64,000 bases of DNA, from assembly GCF_000473085.1 (NCBI RefSeq), contig NZ_AXBA01000016.1, positions 62,001 through 126,000 of the forward strand, given 5' to 3'. Below the pieces are notes generated by a model. It made no database searches and was not told the DNA's origin. It saw nothing but the letters and a program-made list of their open reading frames with translations. A program made the translations under genes and the position numbers. This DNA comes from Azorhizobium doebereinerae UFLA1-100 (GTDB taxonomy: Bacteria > Pseudomonadota > Alphaproteobacteria > Rhizobiales > Xanthobacteraceae). Positions 18,233-26,826 of this stretch are shown in pieces. Within the stretch, counting starts at the first letter, position 1, and the number at the start of each line of letters is the position of its first letter.

Positions 18233-19312
18233 ATGCAGATCCATCTTCCCGACGCCTACGATCTGTCCGACTACGAGACGCTGGCGCGCAAGCAGCTGCC
18301 GCCCAACGCCTGGGCCTATCTCGCCGCCGCCGCCGGCGACGGGCTGACGGCGCGCTGGAACAAGGAGGCCTACGACCGGCTGCGGCTGCTGCCGCACGTG
18401 CTGTGCGACCTCACCAAGGCCAGCACCCGCACCCAGCTGCTCGGCCTTGAGATCGACCATCCCATCCTGCTGGCGCCGGTGGCCTACCACCGGCTGTTCC
18501 ATATGGAAGGCGAGATCGCCACCGCCCAGGGCGCCGGCGCCGCCAAGGCGCCCATGGTGGTGAGCACCCAGGCCTCCACCGCTTTGGAGGACATCCGCGC
18601 GGCCGGAACCGGCCAGCTCTGGTTCCAGCTCTACGTGCAGAACGACTGGGACTTCACCGTGAAGCTGCTGCGCCGGGCGGAGGCGGCCGGCTATACCGCG
18701 CTGGTGGTGACGGTGGACGCCCCGGTGAGCCTGCGCACGCAGGAGCGGCGGGCCGGCTTCACGCTGCCGCGCGGCGTGGACGCGGTGAACCTGCGCGGCC
18801 TCTCGACCGCCACGTTCCAGGCCTCCGGCATCGGCGACAGCCCGCTGTTCGGCGGCGCCCTGCCCGTCACCCCGCTATGGGGCGAGGTGGCGCGGCTGCG
18901 CGCGCTGACCCATCTGCCGATCCTGCTGAAGGGCGTGCAGGCGCCCGACGACGCCGCCCGGGCGCTGGCGGAAGGGGCGGACGGCATCATCGTCTCGAAC
19001 CACGGCGGCCGGGTGCTGGACGGCATCCCCGCCAGCATCGACCTCCTGCCGCGGGTGGTCGATGCGCTGGAGGGGCGCATACCCGTCCTGGTGGACGGCG
19101 GCATCCGCCGCGGCACCGACGTGCTCAAGGCGCTGGCGCTGGGCGCCTCGGCGGTGATGATCGGCCGGCCCTACATCCACGGCCTGGCGGTGGCGGGGGC
19201 GGTGGGCGTCGCCCATGCGGTGCACCTGCTGCGCGCCGAGCTGGAGGTGGCCATGGCGCTCACCGGCCGGGCCACGCTGGACGCGGTGACCCGCGACGTG
19301 CTCGTGCCCTAA
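18233..19312 (+). CDS. FMN-dependent alpha-hydroxyacid oxidase/dehydrogenase (LldD/GOX family)
   Basis: About 359 residues. It oxidises an L-2-hydroxyacid such as lactate, glycolate or mandelate; the exact substrate is unknown. Visible signatures are LLAPVAYHRL, VVSTQASTALED, LVVTVDAPVSLRTQERR, the catalytic His/Arg motif SNHGGRVLDG near residue 255 (canonical SNHGGRQLD) and the FMN phosphate site LVDGGIRRGTDVLKALALGA. ATG 18233 is preferred to TTG 18212 because the GAGGCGGGGG run sits about 9 nt before it. It may be co-transcribed with the thioesterase gene, which ends 54 nt upstream. Confidence 0.92.
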   Translation: MQIHLPDAYDLSDYETLARKQLPPNAWAYLAAAAGDGLTARWNKEAYDRLRLLPHVLCDLTKASTRTQLLGLEIDHPILLAPVAYHRLFHMEGEIATAQGAGAAKAPMVVSTQASTALEDIRAAGTGQLWFQLYVQNDWDFTVKLLRRAEAAGYTALVVTVDAPVSLRTQERRAGFTLPRGVDAVNLRGLSTATFQASGIGDSPLFGGALPVTPLWGEVARLRALTHLPILLKGVQAPDDAARALAEGADGIIVSNHGGRVLDGIPASIDLLPRVVDALEGRIPVLVDGGIRRGTDVLKALALGASAVMIGRPYIHGLAVAGAVGVAHAVHLLRAELEVAMALTGRATLDAVTRDVLVP

Positions 19313-19484
19313 GGGGCCGCGCACGCCCCATGAAAAGGCCGCGCAGGCGGGCACCGGAGCAGGCTCCAGCGCCGGCCGGCGCGGCTGGAAGTGTCTTCTG
19401 GTCTTCGTCGAAAGAGCCAAAGCCACGGCCCGGATGCGGGCCGGCGGCTCCGGCGGGGCCGCGCGATATGCGGCTTCGGGCCGA

Positions 19485-20159
19485 TCAGAACTTGTAGTTC
19501 AGGCCGGCCTTCACAGTGTGGTACTTGTTGTCCACGCTGAGCGAGCTGGACGTGCCGGAGATGGCATAGTCGTTGCTGCCGAGATCCACATAGAGATACT
19601 CGGTCTTGAACGTCCAGTTGTTGGTGATCGCATACTCAAGGCCGCCGCCGAGCGTCCAGCCGGTGCCGGTGGAGGAATCGTCGCCGGTGAGGCTGGCGGT
19701 TTCCACCGAGGTCTTGGACTTGCCGTAGGCGAAGCCGCCGGTCACGTAGGGCAGGATGCGGTCGAAGGCATAGCCGACGCGGGCGCGGACCGTGCCGAAA
19801 TAGTCCAGCGAGGTCTTCAGCGAGGTGCCGTTGACGTTCATGTCGCCCTGGATGCCGGACCACTGGATGTCGGTCTCGACGCCCAGCACCACATTGTTGG
19901 CGAACTGGTAGTTGTAGCCGAGCTGGCCGCCGGCGATGAAGCCGCTGGCGTCGGACGAGGCGGTGGCGCTGCCGAAGGTGTAGTCGTAGGAGCCGCCGCC
20001 GTAGCCGACGTTGCCGCCGATGTAGAAGCCGGTCCAGGAGAACACCGGGGCCACGGGAACCACCGCGGCCTTCACCGGATAACGGGTGGCGAGATCCGCC
20101 GCCGAGGCGGGCGCCGCGACCGCCAGAGCGAGGGCGGACGCAAGGAGGATACGCTTCAT
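19485..20159 (-). CDS. Outer-membrane beta-barrel protein, Omp25/Omp31 family
   Basis: About 224 residues. A signal peptide (RILLASALALAVAAPASA) is followed by the proline-rich spacer and the family entry WTGFYIGGNVGYG. The eight-strand barrel ends in aromatic Phe (AGLNYKF), and FIAGGQLGYNYQF and WTLGGGLEYAITNNWTFKTEYLYV are typical internal segments. In Rhizobiales this family provides abundant structural outer-membrane proteins. The start at 20159 (MKRILL) is chosen over the in-frame ATG at 20165; AAAAGG is 9 nt before it. The upstream DNA is distinctly AT-rich, as expected for a strong promoter. Confidence 0.93.
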   Translation of the reverse strand: MKRILLASALALAVAAPASAADLATRYPVKAAVVPVAPVFSWTGFYIGGNVGYGGGSYDYTFGSATASSDASGFIAGGQLGYNYQFANNVVLGVETDIQWSGIQGDMNVNGTSLKTSLDYFGTVRARVGYAFDRILPYVTGGFAYGKSKTSVETASLTGDDSSTGTGWTLGGGLEYAITNNWTFKTEYLYVDLGSNDYAISGTSSSLSVDNKYHTVKAGLNYKF

Positions 20160-20165
20160 AATCAT

Positions 20166-20706
20166 GACCTTTTATAACCACCCCACCTCCACTCCTTGTA
20201 GCAAAACCCGGACAGTGCGGTGTGTTAGTTGTGCAACTCAAAATTCATCGCCAGTATTTTTTGGTTGCATCTCCATGCGATGACGCACGCATTAAGCGAA
20301 AATAGGTATTTGAATAGCGCATTGCAGTGATTGATATTGCTGGCGTATAATTTTTTATTACATTCGGATAATCCGTATTACATTCGGAAACGGACCGCCG
20401 GGGATATGTCCGGCGAACACCACCATTCCGCCACAGGCCCGACGCCGGCGCCCCGCATTTCGCCCGCCGCCGGGCCGGCGCCGCTCCGCCCCTCCCCCAC
20501 CTCCTTCTTGCGCTCCCTGCCCCGCCTCCCGCCCGCGCGGCGGCGGGCCGGAGCGCGCCTGCACGCGGGCCGCGCGGAACAAATGCCCAGCAACCGCGTT
20601 TGACCGGCAGGCGGGGCCATGGTCCGCCGGCGATGCCCGGCGCTCCGCGCGGCGGCAGGCCGGGGCGCGGAACTGGAGCCGCCGCGGACCGGCGCGCACG
20701 CGGCGG
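20166..20706. other. Gene-poor, AT-rich upstream region of the porin gene
   Basis: No convincing gene. Bases about 20166-20390 are far more AT-rich than the surroundings and probably contain the porin promoter. They also hold a direct-repeat/palindrome element (20357-20388). The rest (20390-20706) is GC-rich and featureless to my reading. Confidence 0.5.
20357..20388. repeat. 12-bp direct repeats around an 11-bp palindrome
   Basis: attacattcgga occurs at 20357-20368 and again at 20377-20388, start-to-start 20 bp. CGGAT-A-ATCCG (20365-20375) is palindromic and overlaps the first copy. The two-helical-turn spacing in AT-rich intergenic DNA suggests an operator, about 200 bp upstream of the porin start. 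Confidence 0.55.
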
Positions 20707-20715
20707 GTGCCGAGG

Positions 20716-20925
20716 ATGGAGCATGTCTTGCTGAGGGGATGGCGGCGCAATCGGACCGGCGCGGGCTCCATGGACGCACCGGCGGCGGAGCCGGGCGCCG
20801 CGCCGGACGCACCCGCCGAATGGGACACGCTCGACCGGCGCCGGCTGCCGCGCGTGCTGCTCCTGCTGCTGGCCAGCCTGCTGCTGAGCACGCTCTATTT
20901 CTGGTTCGTCCACACCGCGCGCTGA
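20716..20925 (+). CDS. Possible small membrane protein
   Basis: Up to 69 residues. An Ala/Pro-rich N-terminal part is followed by WDTLDRRRLPR and then one strong hydrophobic helix (VLLLLLASLLLSTLYFWFV) ending HTAR. The charge pattern fits a single-pass inner-membrane protein with the N-terminus inside. No ribosome-binding site is clear for any of the starts (GTG 20707, ATG 20716, ATG 20770). I do not recognise a family. It is isolated in a gene-poor region, so the call rests only on the membrane helix. Confidence 0.4.
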   Translation: MEHVLLRGWRRNRTGAGSMDAPAAEPGAAPDAPAEWDTLDRRRLPRVLLLLLASLLLSTLYFWFVHTAR

Positions 20926-21010
20926 GACCTCGGCCGTCCGGCGCGACGCCGCACGGGACCGGCGCACGCAAGGCGCGGGGAACGGCGATGAAATGTCCGG
21001 GAAGGATGAG

Positions 21011-21087
<77 letters not shown>

Positions 21088-21550
21088 GAAGCGGCCGCCG
21101 CTGAAGCGGTCAGCGCGTCGAGTGCCGGGGTGATACGGCGCCCCTCACATCAAGTCAAGCGAGCCCGGCATGTTTTCATGACACCTGTGCAAAACCCCCC
21201 GCCGGGGACGCTGCCGGGCACGGGCGCTCTGGTCGGAGACGGCGATGTCCACCGCCCTCTGCGCACGCCGCAGGGAAGCAGACGCCCTCGTGGAACACCG
21301 GCTGATCGGGATAATTGCGGCAGGTCGCAATCCGCTCCACCGCCTCCGTCAGCCGGCCGGGGGCAGCCTTCCGCACGGATGGCCACGCCCGCGTTGCACA
21401 GTATGACGAGGGCGCCGCCGCGCGCGCAATACACGGCGGTCCGGTGCCGCGGAAGCCGGCGTCGGAGCCCGTGACGGGCGGCGTGGGAAAGGCGGTCGGG
21501 AACCGCCGGGCGCGCCGGCACAAGGGCCCGGCGCGCAGGGCCTCAGCGCC
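21088..21550. other. Intergenic region between tRNA-Asp and PilZ gene
   Basis: No supported gene. Two overlapping minus-strand frames at about 21150-21523 have Arg/Pro/Ala-rich shadow-like composition and no start signal. I see no clear promoter or repeat. Confidence 0.4.
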
Positions 21551-21871
21551 TCAGAGCACCACGCCGAGCGAGCGGAAGAACACCCCCATCCGGCCGCCGC
21601 CGCGCCAGCGCACCGCCACCGGGACCGACTTCATGTAGGTGTCGGTCACGATCAGGAGGTTGAACTCCTCCGGAAAGCGATCCTCGCGCACCACCTTGAT
21701 CTGCGCGCCCGTCCCCGACATGTCGACGATCTCGCAGAAGCACAGCTTCTCCCCGCCGCTGACAATCCAGGCGCGCTGGGAGGTCGGAAACCGCTTGGCC
21801 TTCCGCCGATTGTGCCGGCGGGCATCCGCCGCCGCCGACCACGCGCTCACATGGACAATCTGGCGATTCAT
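21551..21871 (-). CDS. Single-domain PilZ protein (paralogue 1)
   Basis: About 106 residues. It has a basic Arg motif (RRHNRRKAKRFPTSQRAWI, containing RxxxR) and the second PilZ motif VDMSGTGAQI (D/NxSxxG), followed by beta strands. PilZ domains commonly bind cyclic di-GMP through these motifs. The start at 21871 (MNRQIVHV) is chosen by alignment with the paralogue at 22599-22916 (MKPQIYHV); the frame is open further upstream to 22093 but that part looks non-coding. The two copies share long identical runs such as KRFPTSQRAWI and GAQIKVVRED. Confidence 0.85.
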   Translation of the reverse strand: MNRQIVHVSAWSAAADARRHNRRKAKRFPTSQRAWIVSGGEKLCFCEIVDMSGTGAQIKVVREDRFPEEFNLLIVTDTYMKSVPVAVRWRGGGRMGVFFRSLGVVL

Positions 21872-22326
21872 CAAAGGTGCCACCATGAAATGAGGACTCA
21901 CAATGATTGGCATTCGGGCTCGGCGAGCGGCGAGATGAACACCACTTTCTTCGCCCCTGCAACATTTAATACCAAAATGGACCATCCTGACGGACGGGAA
22001 ATTGCCCGCCGCCGCCCCTTGCGGCCGGCAAAATTGCGCCGCCGCCATTTCCGCCGACAGATTGATTTGCCTTATATGACAAGGTGATGACACGCCCCGC
22101 CCCGGACGATGCGGCGCCGGGGCCGTTTCCCGCCATCTCTCCCACGCAGAGCTGCGACCTGCCGCCGCGTCCGCAAGGTTAATGGTTCATCCATTTTGGA
22201 AGAAACGCGCGGCGCCCGGTCCGGCGGCGCGGCCGGGCCGCTTCCGGGCCGCCGGGAAGCCGCAGCCGCCACAGGTCCGGCCGGCGTCTTGCGGCGGGAC
22301 ATCACGGAAATGGCGAAGGGAAGGGA
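21872..22326. other. Intergenic region between PilZ gene and tRNA-Val
   Basis: No supported gene. The first 200 bases are less GC-rich and probably carry the promoter of the minus-strand PilZ gene. The remainder is GC-rich without recognisable structure. Confidence 0.4.
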
Positions 22327-22402
22327 TGGTGGGCGGTGACGGGCTCGAACCGCCGACCCTCTCGGTGTAAACGAGATGCTCTACCAACTGAGCTAACCGC
22401 CC
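22327..22402 (-). tRNA. tRNA-Val (anticodon TAC)
   Basis: A 76-nt minus-strand cloverleaf: acceptor GGGCGGT pairs with ACCGCCC, followed by discriminator A and encoded CCA. The anticodon arm CTCG-TTTACAC-CGAG gives TAC, and the T-loop is GGTTCGAGCC. It reads GUA and other Val codons. Confidence 0.96.
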
Positions 22403-22598
22403 ATCCGCAGCAGCGGAGCGGCGGTTTAACCACCCGCCCGCAGCGGGCGCAAGAGGCCGCGCGCCGGTGTCCAGAGAGACGCGGTTCGGGCGGGCCCGGC
22501 CAGGAGAACCCCGCGCACAGGCGGCCCGCGACGGCCCGCCGGCGGGACGGCGCGCCCGGCCCGGCGGCTGGCCGCCGGGCGCCGGCGGCGCGCGCCAC

Positions 22599-22916
22599 TC
22601 AGTAGACGACGCCCTGCGACAGGAACCGCACGCCCAGGCGCCCGTTGCCGCGCCACTGCACGGACACGGGAATGTCCTTCATGTAGGTCTCGCCGAGGAT
22701 CAGCACGTTGACGTCGTCAGGGATCGCGTCCTCGCGCACCACCTTGATCTGCGCGCCGCCGGACGACATGTCGACGATCTCGCCGGTACAGAGCTGCTGG
22801 GCGTCGTGCATGATCCAGGCGCGCTGCGAGGTGGGAAAGCGCTTGGCCGCGCGGCGATTGGCCTGCGCCGGGGCCGCGAGCGGCCGGGCATGCACATGAT
22901 AGATTTGGGGCTTCAT
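22599..22916 (-). CDS. Single-domain PilZ protein (paralogue 2)
   Basis: About 105 residues and a close paralogue of the PilZ gene at 21551-21871. It contains ANRRAAKRFPTSQRAWI and VDMSSGGAQIKVVRED, then VSVQWRGNGRLGVRFLSQGVVY. The start at 22916 is supported by GGTGGAT about 8 nt upstream and by matching the paralogue's N-terminus. A putative c-di-GMP effector. In both copies the conserved second motif Ser is kept, but the first arginine cluster is shifted towards Lys/Arg compared with textbook RxxxR, so ligand binding needs testing. Confidence 0.85.
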   Translation of the reverse strand: MKPQIYHVHARPLAAPAQANRRAAKRFPTSQRAWIMHDAQQLCTGEIVDMSSGGAQIKVVREDAIPDDVNVLILGETYMKDIPVSVQWRGNGRLGVRFLSQGVVY

Positions 22917-23405
22917 CAGCTGATCCACCGCATGTGAGAGCAACACCGCCGAAACAACGTGGGCGGCACCGCATGGCGACTGGCGAGACCTTCGCCAATG
23001 CCTAGCCGAGCTACGCCTTTTACCTAGCAGACCGCGACAGGCTGGCGTGAAGCTGACATGTCGAGCTTCCGCTTGCGGTAGTCCGCAACGGCGGCCGGGG
23101 CGTGCGGGGCGAGAGAGGGAGAGGCATCGGGCGACCGGGCGCCGCCAGGCTTGCCGCCGCTGGGGGCCGCCCGGGTGCCCCGGGAGGGGCCGCCAGGCGC
23201 CGGCGGCGCGAGAGGGGGCAGCCGTGGGGCCGGATCGCCGGAGGGCGAGGCGGTGGCGGCTCGGGCGGGAAAAGGGGGATCGGAGCCTGCCGCTGGCAAG
23301 GCCCCGCCCCGGAGGGCGCACGGCGGAACGGACCGCCGGATGCGCCCGGAGCGTCGCCGGGGCGCTCCGCCCGCACGAGGCGGGGGGAGCGCCGCACGGA
23401 ACGGA
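22917..23405. other. Intergenic region between PilZ paralogue 2 and hupB
   Basis: No supported gene. The end next to hupB contains a GC hairpin (23361-23393, listed separately). A less GC-rich stretch near 22940-23040 probably holds the PilZ promoter. Confidence 0.4.
23361..23393 (-). terminator. Hairpin downstream of hupB
   Basis: ggcgctcc ... ggagcgcc arms of 8 bp, with further GC pairing inside, lie 12 nt after the hupB stop on the minus strand. No T-tract follows, so termination is tentative. Confidence 0.4.
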
Positions 23406-23684
23406 TCAGCCGTTGACGGCTTCCTTCAGGCCCTTGCCGGGCGTGAACTTGGGGGCCTTGGAGGCGCTGATCTTCACCGGCTTGCCGGTGCGCGGGTTGC
23501 GGCCTTCGCGGGCGGCGCGGGAGACAACCGAGAAGGAGCCGAAGCCGATCAGCTTCACTTCTTCGCCGTCCTTCAGCGCCTTGGCGATGATGTCGAACGT
23601 GGCATCCACGGCGGCCGCCGCAGCCGCCTTCGTGAGCTTGGCCTCTTCGGCCACCGCGGCGATCAGTTCGTTCTTGGTGGTCAT
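23406..23684 (-). CDS. hupB: DNA-binding protein HU
   Basis: 92 residues, the standard HU length. The N-terminus MTTKNELIAAVAEEAKLTKA forms the dimerisation helices. GFGSFSV is followed by the DNA-bending arm with the signature GRNPRTGKPVKI and the invariant Pro at its tip. HU bends and compacts DNA as a dimer. A strong GGAAGG ribosome-binding site precedes ATG 23684. It sits downstream of lon in the same orientation, 427 nt away, an arrangement common in proteobacteria. Confidence 0.97.
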   Translation of the reverse strand: MTTKNELIAAVAEEAKLTKAAAAAAVDATFDIIAKALKDGEEVKLIGFGSFSVVSRAAREGRNPRTGKPVKISASKAPKFTPGKGLKEAVNG

Positions 23685-24111
23685 GTGACCGTTCCTTCCG
23701 TTGTGTCTCTTCGAATCGCGAGGCTTTGGCCTCAACGATGCGCGGGAAGCTTTACGGAAAATGTGGCTTTTGCAAGCGGGAAGCGCCACAAACCCGCATC
23801 AGCTAACGATTTCGCGGCAGTGGGACGCCAAAATACAACGCCCGGCGCGATCCGCGCGACGCCCGTCCGCATGAGCTAAGCCTCTGATTTCGTTGAAGCC
23901 ATTCCGCCTGAGGCGCGCCTCTCTCCCGGCGACGGCCGAGCTGTCGCGGGGCGGCTGGCAAAAGCGGGGGAAAACCACTGCGAAAAATGCGCGCCGGTCC
24001 AATGCCTGCGCCGTTTCGCGCCCGGTTCGAGGGTCCTGACATGACGAACCCGGCGGGCGCGGGGCGCCCACCGGGTCGGATCATGCTTCAGCCTTGCGAT
24101 GCGAAGGCGGC
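23685..24111. other. lon-hupB intergenic region
   Basis: No gene seen. It contains a GC-rich hairpin after lon (24048-24076) and, closer to hupB, a less GC-rich stretch (about 23690-23800) likely to carry the hupB promoter. Confidence 0.5.
24048..24076 (-). terminator. Hairpin downstream of lon
   Basis: Minus-strand stem acccggtgggcg / cgcccgccgggt (12 bp with one G-T) and a 5-nt loop, about 36 nt after the lon stop. No T-run follows. Confidence 0.45.
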
Positions 24112-26523
24112 TCAGTGGGCGACGACGCCCGCCGCATCCTCATCCGGCACCACCGTGACCGGCTGCTCGGTCCAGGAGATGGCCTCCGGCCGGCGCACCA
24201 GCGCGTGGGTGAGCACCTCGTCCATGCGGGAGACCGGGATGATCTCCAGCGCGTTCTTCACATTGTCCGGGATGTCCGCCAGATCCTTGGCATTCTCCTC
24301 GGGAATGAGCACGCGCTTGATGCCGCCGCGCAGGGCGGCCAGCAGCTTCTCCTTGAGGCCGCCGATGGGCAGCACCCGGCCGCGCAGGGTGATCTCGCCG
24401 GTCATCGCCACGTCATGGCGCACCGGGATGCCGGTGAGCACGGAGACGATGGTGGTGACCATGGCGATGCCCGCCGACGGGCCGTCCTTCGGGGTTGCCC
24501 CCTCGGGAACGTGGACGTGGATGTCACGACGCTCGAACAGCGGCGGCTCGATGCCGAAGTCCACCGCGCGGGACCGCACATAGGAGGCGGCGGCGGAGAT
24601 GGACTCCTTCATCACTTCCTTGAGGTTGCCGGTGACGGTCATGCGGCCCTTGCCCGGCATCATGACGCCTTCGATGGTCAGCAGTTCGCCGCCCACCTCG
24701 GTCCAGGCCAGGCCCGTGACGACGCCCACCTGGTCATCGCCCTCGATCTCGCCATAGCGGAAGCGCGGCACCCCGAGGAAATCCTCGAGATTCTTCATCG
24801 TCACCTTCACCGTCTTCTTCTTGGAGATGACGAGCTCCTTCACCGCCTTGCGGGCGAGGGTGGACATCTCGCGCTCCAGGTTGCGCACGCCGGCTTCCCG
24901 GGTGTAGCGCCGGATCACCTGCAGCAGGGCCGCGTCGTCGATGGACCATTCCTTCGCCGCCAGGCCATGCTTCTGGATGGTGTTGGGGATCAGGTGCTTG
25001 CGCGCGATCTCCAGCTTCTCATCCTCGGTGTAGCCGGCGATGCGGATCACCTCCATGCGGTCGAGCAGCGCCGGCGGGATGTTCAGCGTGTTCGCGGTGG
25101 TCACGAACATCACGCTCGAAAGGTCGTAATCGACCTCCAGATAGTGATCGGCGAACGTGCCGTTCTGCGCCGGGTCCAGCACCTCGAGCAAAGCCGCCGA
25201 CGGATCGCCACGGAAATCGGCGCCCATCTTGTCGATCTCGTCCAGCAGGAAGAGCGGGTTCGACTTCTTGGCCTTGCGCATGGACTGGATGATCTTGCCC
25301 GGCATGGACCCGATATAGGTCCGCCGGTGACCCCGGATCTCCGCCTCGTCCCGCACGCCGCCCAGCGACACGCGCACGAACTCGCGGCCCGTCGCCTTGG
25401 CGATGGAGCGGCCGAGCGAGGTCTTGCCGACGCCCGGGGGGCCGACGAGGCACAGGATCGGCCCCGACAGCTTGTTGGCGCGGCTCTGCACGGCCAGATA
25501 CTCGACGATGCGCTCCTTGACCTTGTCCAGGCCATGGTGGTCGGCATCGAGGATCGACTGGGCGAAGGGCAGGTCCTTCTTGACCTTGCTCTTCACGCTC
25601 CACGGGATCGACAGCAGCCAGTCCAGATAGTTGCGCACCACGGTGGCTTCCGCCGACATGGGCGACATCTGGCGGAGCTTCTTCAGCTCGTGCGTGGCCT
25701 TCTCGCGCGCTTCCTTGGTCAGCTTGGTGCGCTTGATCCGGTCTTCCAGCTCCTGGAGGTCGTCCTTCCCGTCCTCGTCGCCGAGTTCCTTCTGGATCGC
25801 CTTCATCTGCTCGTTGAGATAGTATTCGCGCTGGGTCTTCTCCATCTGGCGCTTCACCCGCGTGCGGATGCGCTTCTCCACCTGGAGCACGGAGATTTCG
25901 CTCTCCATCAGGCCCAGCACCTTCTCCAGCCGGTCGGCGACCTTCACGGTCTCCAGCACGGCCTGCTTCTCGGGAATCTTCACCGCGAGATGGGAGGCGA
26001 TGGTGTCGGCGAGCTTGGCGTGGTCGTCGATCTGGCCGACGACGCCCACCACCTCGGGCGACACCTTCTTGTTGAGCTTCACATAGTTCTCGAACTCGTT
26101 GACCACCGAGCGGGCGAGGGCTTCCGCCTCCACCACGTCGCCGACCTCGTCGGGCAGGGTGATCGCCTCGGCCTCATAGAGGTCCGAGCGGTCGGTGTAC
26201 TGCACCACCTGGGCGCGGGTGACGCCTTCCACCAGCACCTTGACGGTGCCGTCGGGCAGCTTGAGCAGCTGCAGGACGGTGGCCAGCGTGCCGACGCGAT
26301 AGATGGCGTCGGTGGCCGGATCATCGTCCGAGGCGTTCTCCTGGGTCGCGAGGAGGATGTAGGTGTCGCCGCGCATCACCTCTTCCAGGGCGCGGATCGA
26401 CTTCTCCCGCCCCACGAACAGGGGAACGATCATATGCGGGAAGACCACGATGTCCCGCAGGGGGAGCACCGGGAATGTCTGTGCGACGCCGGGAACGAGA
26501 GGGGGGCGCTGCTTCGGGCTCAT
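24112..26523 (-). CDS. lon: ATP-dependent protease Lon
   Basis: 803 residues. N-terminal substrate-binding domain from FPVLPLRDIVVFPHM; AAA+ domain with Walker A GPPGVGKTS near residue 360 and Walker B LFLLDEIDK near 420; C-terminal protease with catalytic Ser in KDGPSAG near 683 and Lys in GGLKEKLLAAL near 725. It degrades misfolded and regulatory proteins in the cytosol. GAAAGGA precedes ATG 26523. A sigma-32-like promoter lies about 155 nt upstream, so heat induction is expected. Confidence 0.98.
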   Translation of the reverse strand: MSPKQRPPLVPGVAQTFPVLPLRDIVVFPHMIVPLFVGREKSIRALEEVMRGDTYILLATQENASDDDPATDAIYRVGTLATVLQLLKLPDGTVKVLVEGVTRAQVVQYTDRSDLYEAEAITLPDEVGDVVEAEALARSVVNEFENYVKLNKKVSPEVVGVVGQIDDHAKLADTIASHLAVKIPEKQAVLETVKVADRLEKVLGLMESEISVLQVEKRIRTRVKRQMEKTQREYYLNEQMKAIQKELGDEDGKDDLQELEDRIKRTKLTKEAREKATHELKKLRQMSPMSAEATVVRNYLDWLLSIPWSVKSKVKKDLPFAQSILDADHHGLDKVKERIVEYLAVQSRANKLSGPILCLVGPPGVGKTSLGRSIAKATGREFVRVSLGGVRDEAEIRGHRRTYIGSMPGKIIQSMRKAKKSNPLFLLDEIDKMGADFRGDPSAALLEVLDPAQNGTFADHYLEVDYDLSSVMFVTTANTLNIPPALLDRMEVIRIAGYTEDEKLEIARKHLIPNTIQKHGLAAKEWSIDDAALLQVIRRYTREAGVRNLEREMSTLARKAVKELVISKKKTVKVTMKNLEDFLGVPRFRYGEIEGDDQVGVVTGLAWTEVGGELLTIEGVMMPGKGRMTVTGNLKEVMKESISAAASYVRSRAVDFGIEPPLFERRDIHVHVPEGATPKDGPSAGIAMVTTIVSVLTGIPVRHDVAMTGEITLRGRVLPIGGLKEKLLAALRGGIKRVLIPEENAKDLADIPDNVKNALEIIPVSRMDEVLTHALVRRPEAISWTEQPVTVVPDEDAAGVVAH

Positions 26524-26677
26524 GACCCAATCCTTTCAGTAGGCGCCAACGCGGGCGGACAAAAGGGTTCGCCTGCGCGGGTCGCAGCCGGGACGGGAAC
26601 GGGATTTCGATGCAGAAGCGGCGAACCGCCGCGAGAGGCACAGGAACCGAGCCCGGGAACCGGATTCTTCACCACAG

Positions 26678-26706
26678 ACATGGAGAGCGTGCCGCGGGCT
26701 TTCAAG
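26678..26706 (-). promoter_or_regulatory. Sigma-32 (RpoH)-type promoter of lon
   Basis: On the minus strand CTTGAAA (-35, at 26700-26706) is followed after 14 nt by CTCCATGT (-10, at 26678-26685). This closely matches the RpoH pattern CTTGAAA-N13/14-CCCCATnT. Confidence 0.7.
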
Positions 26707-26779
26707 ACCGCCCGGACCGCTCGGAACTCAGTTAGTTCGAGCGTCTTTTCGGAAGCGACTTCGTGGGCGAATTCAGGCA

Positions 26780-26808
26780 CTTCCCCCGCTCCGGCGGCGC
26801 GGGGGAAG
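26780..26808 (-). terminator. Hairpin downstream of clpX
   Basis: A perfect 10-bp inverted repeat (cttcccccgc / gcgggggaag) with a 9-nt loop starts 18 nt after the clpX stop and lies before the lon promoter. There is no T-run. Confidence 0.5.
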
Positions 26809-26826
26809 AAGGCGGGGATGCCCCCG

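Noticed and set aside
21150-21523. Overlapping minus-strand frames of 115-123 codons between tRNA-Asp and the PilZ gene
   Set aside because: Pro/Arg/Ala-rich, no ribosome-binding site and no recognisable motif in either frame.
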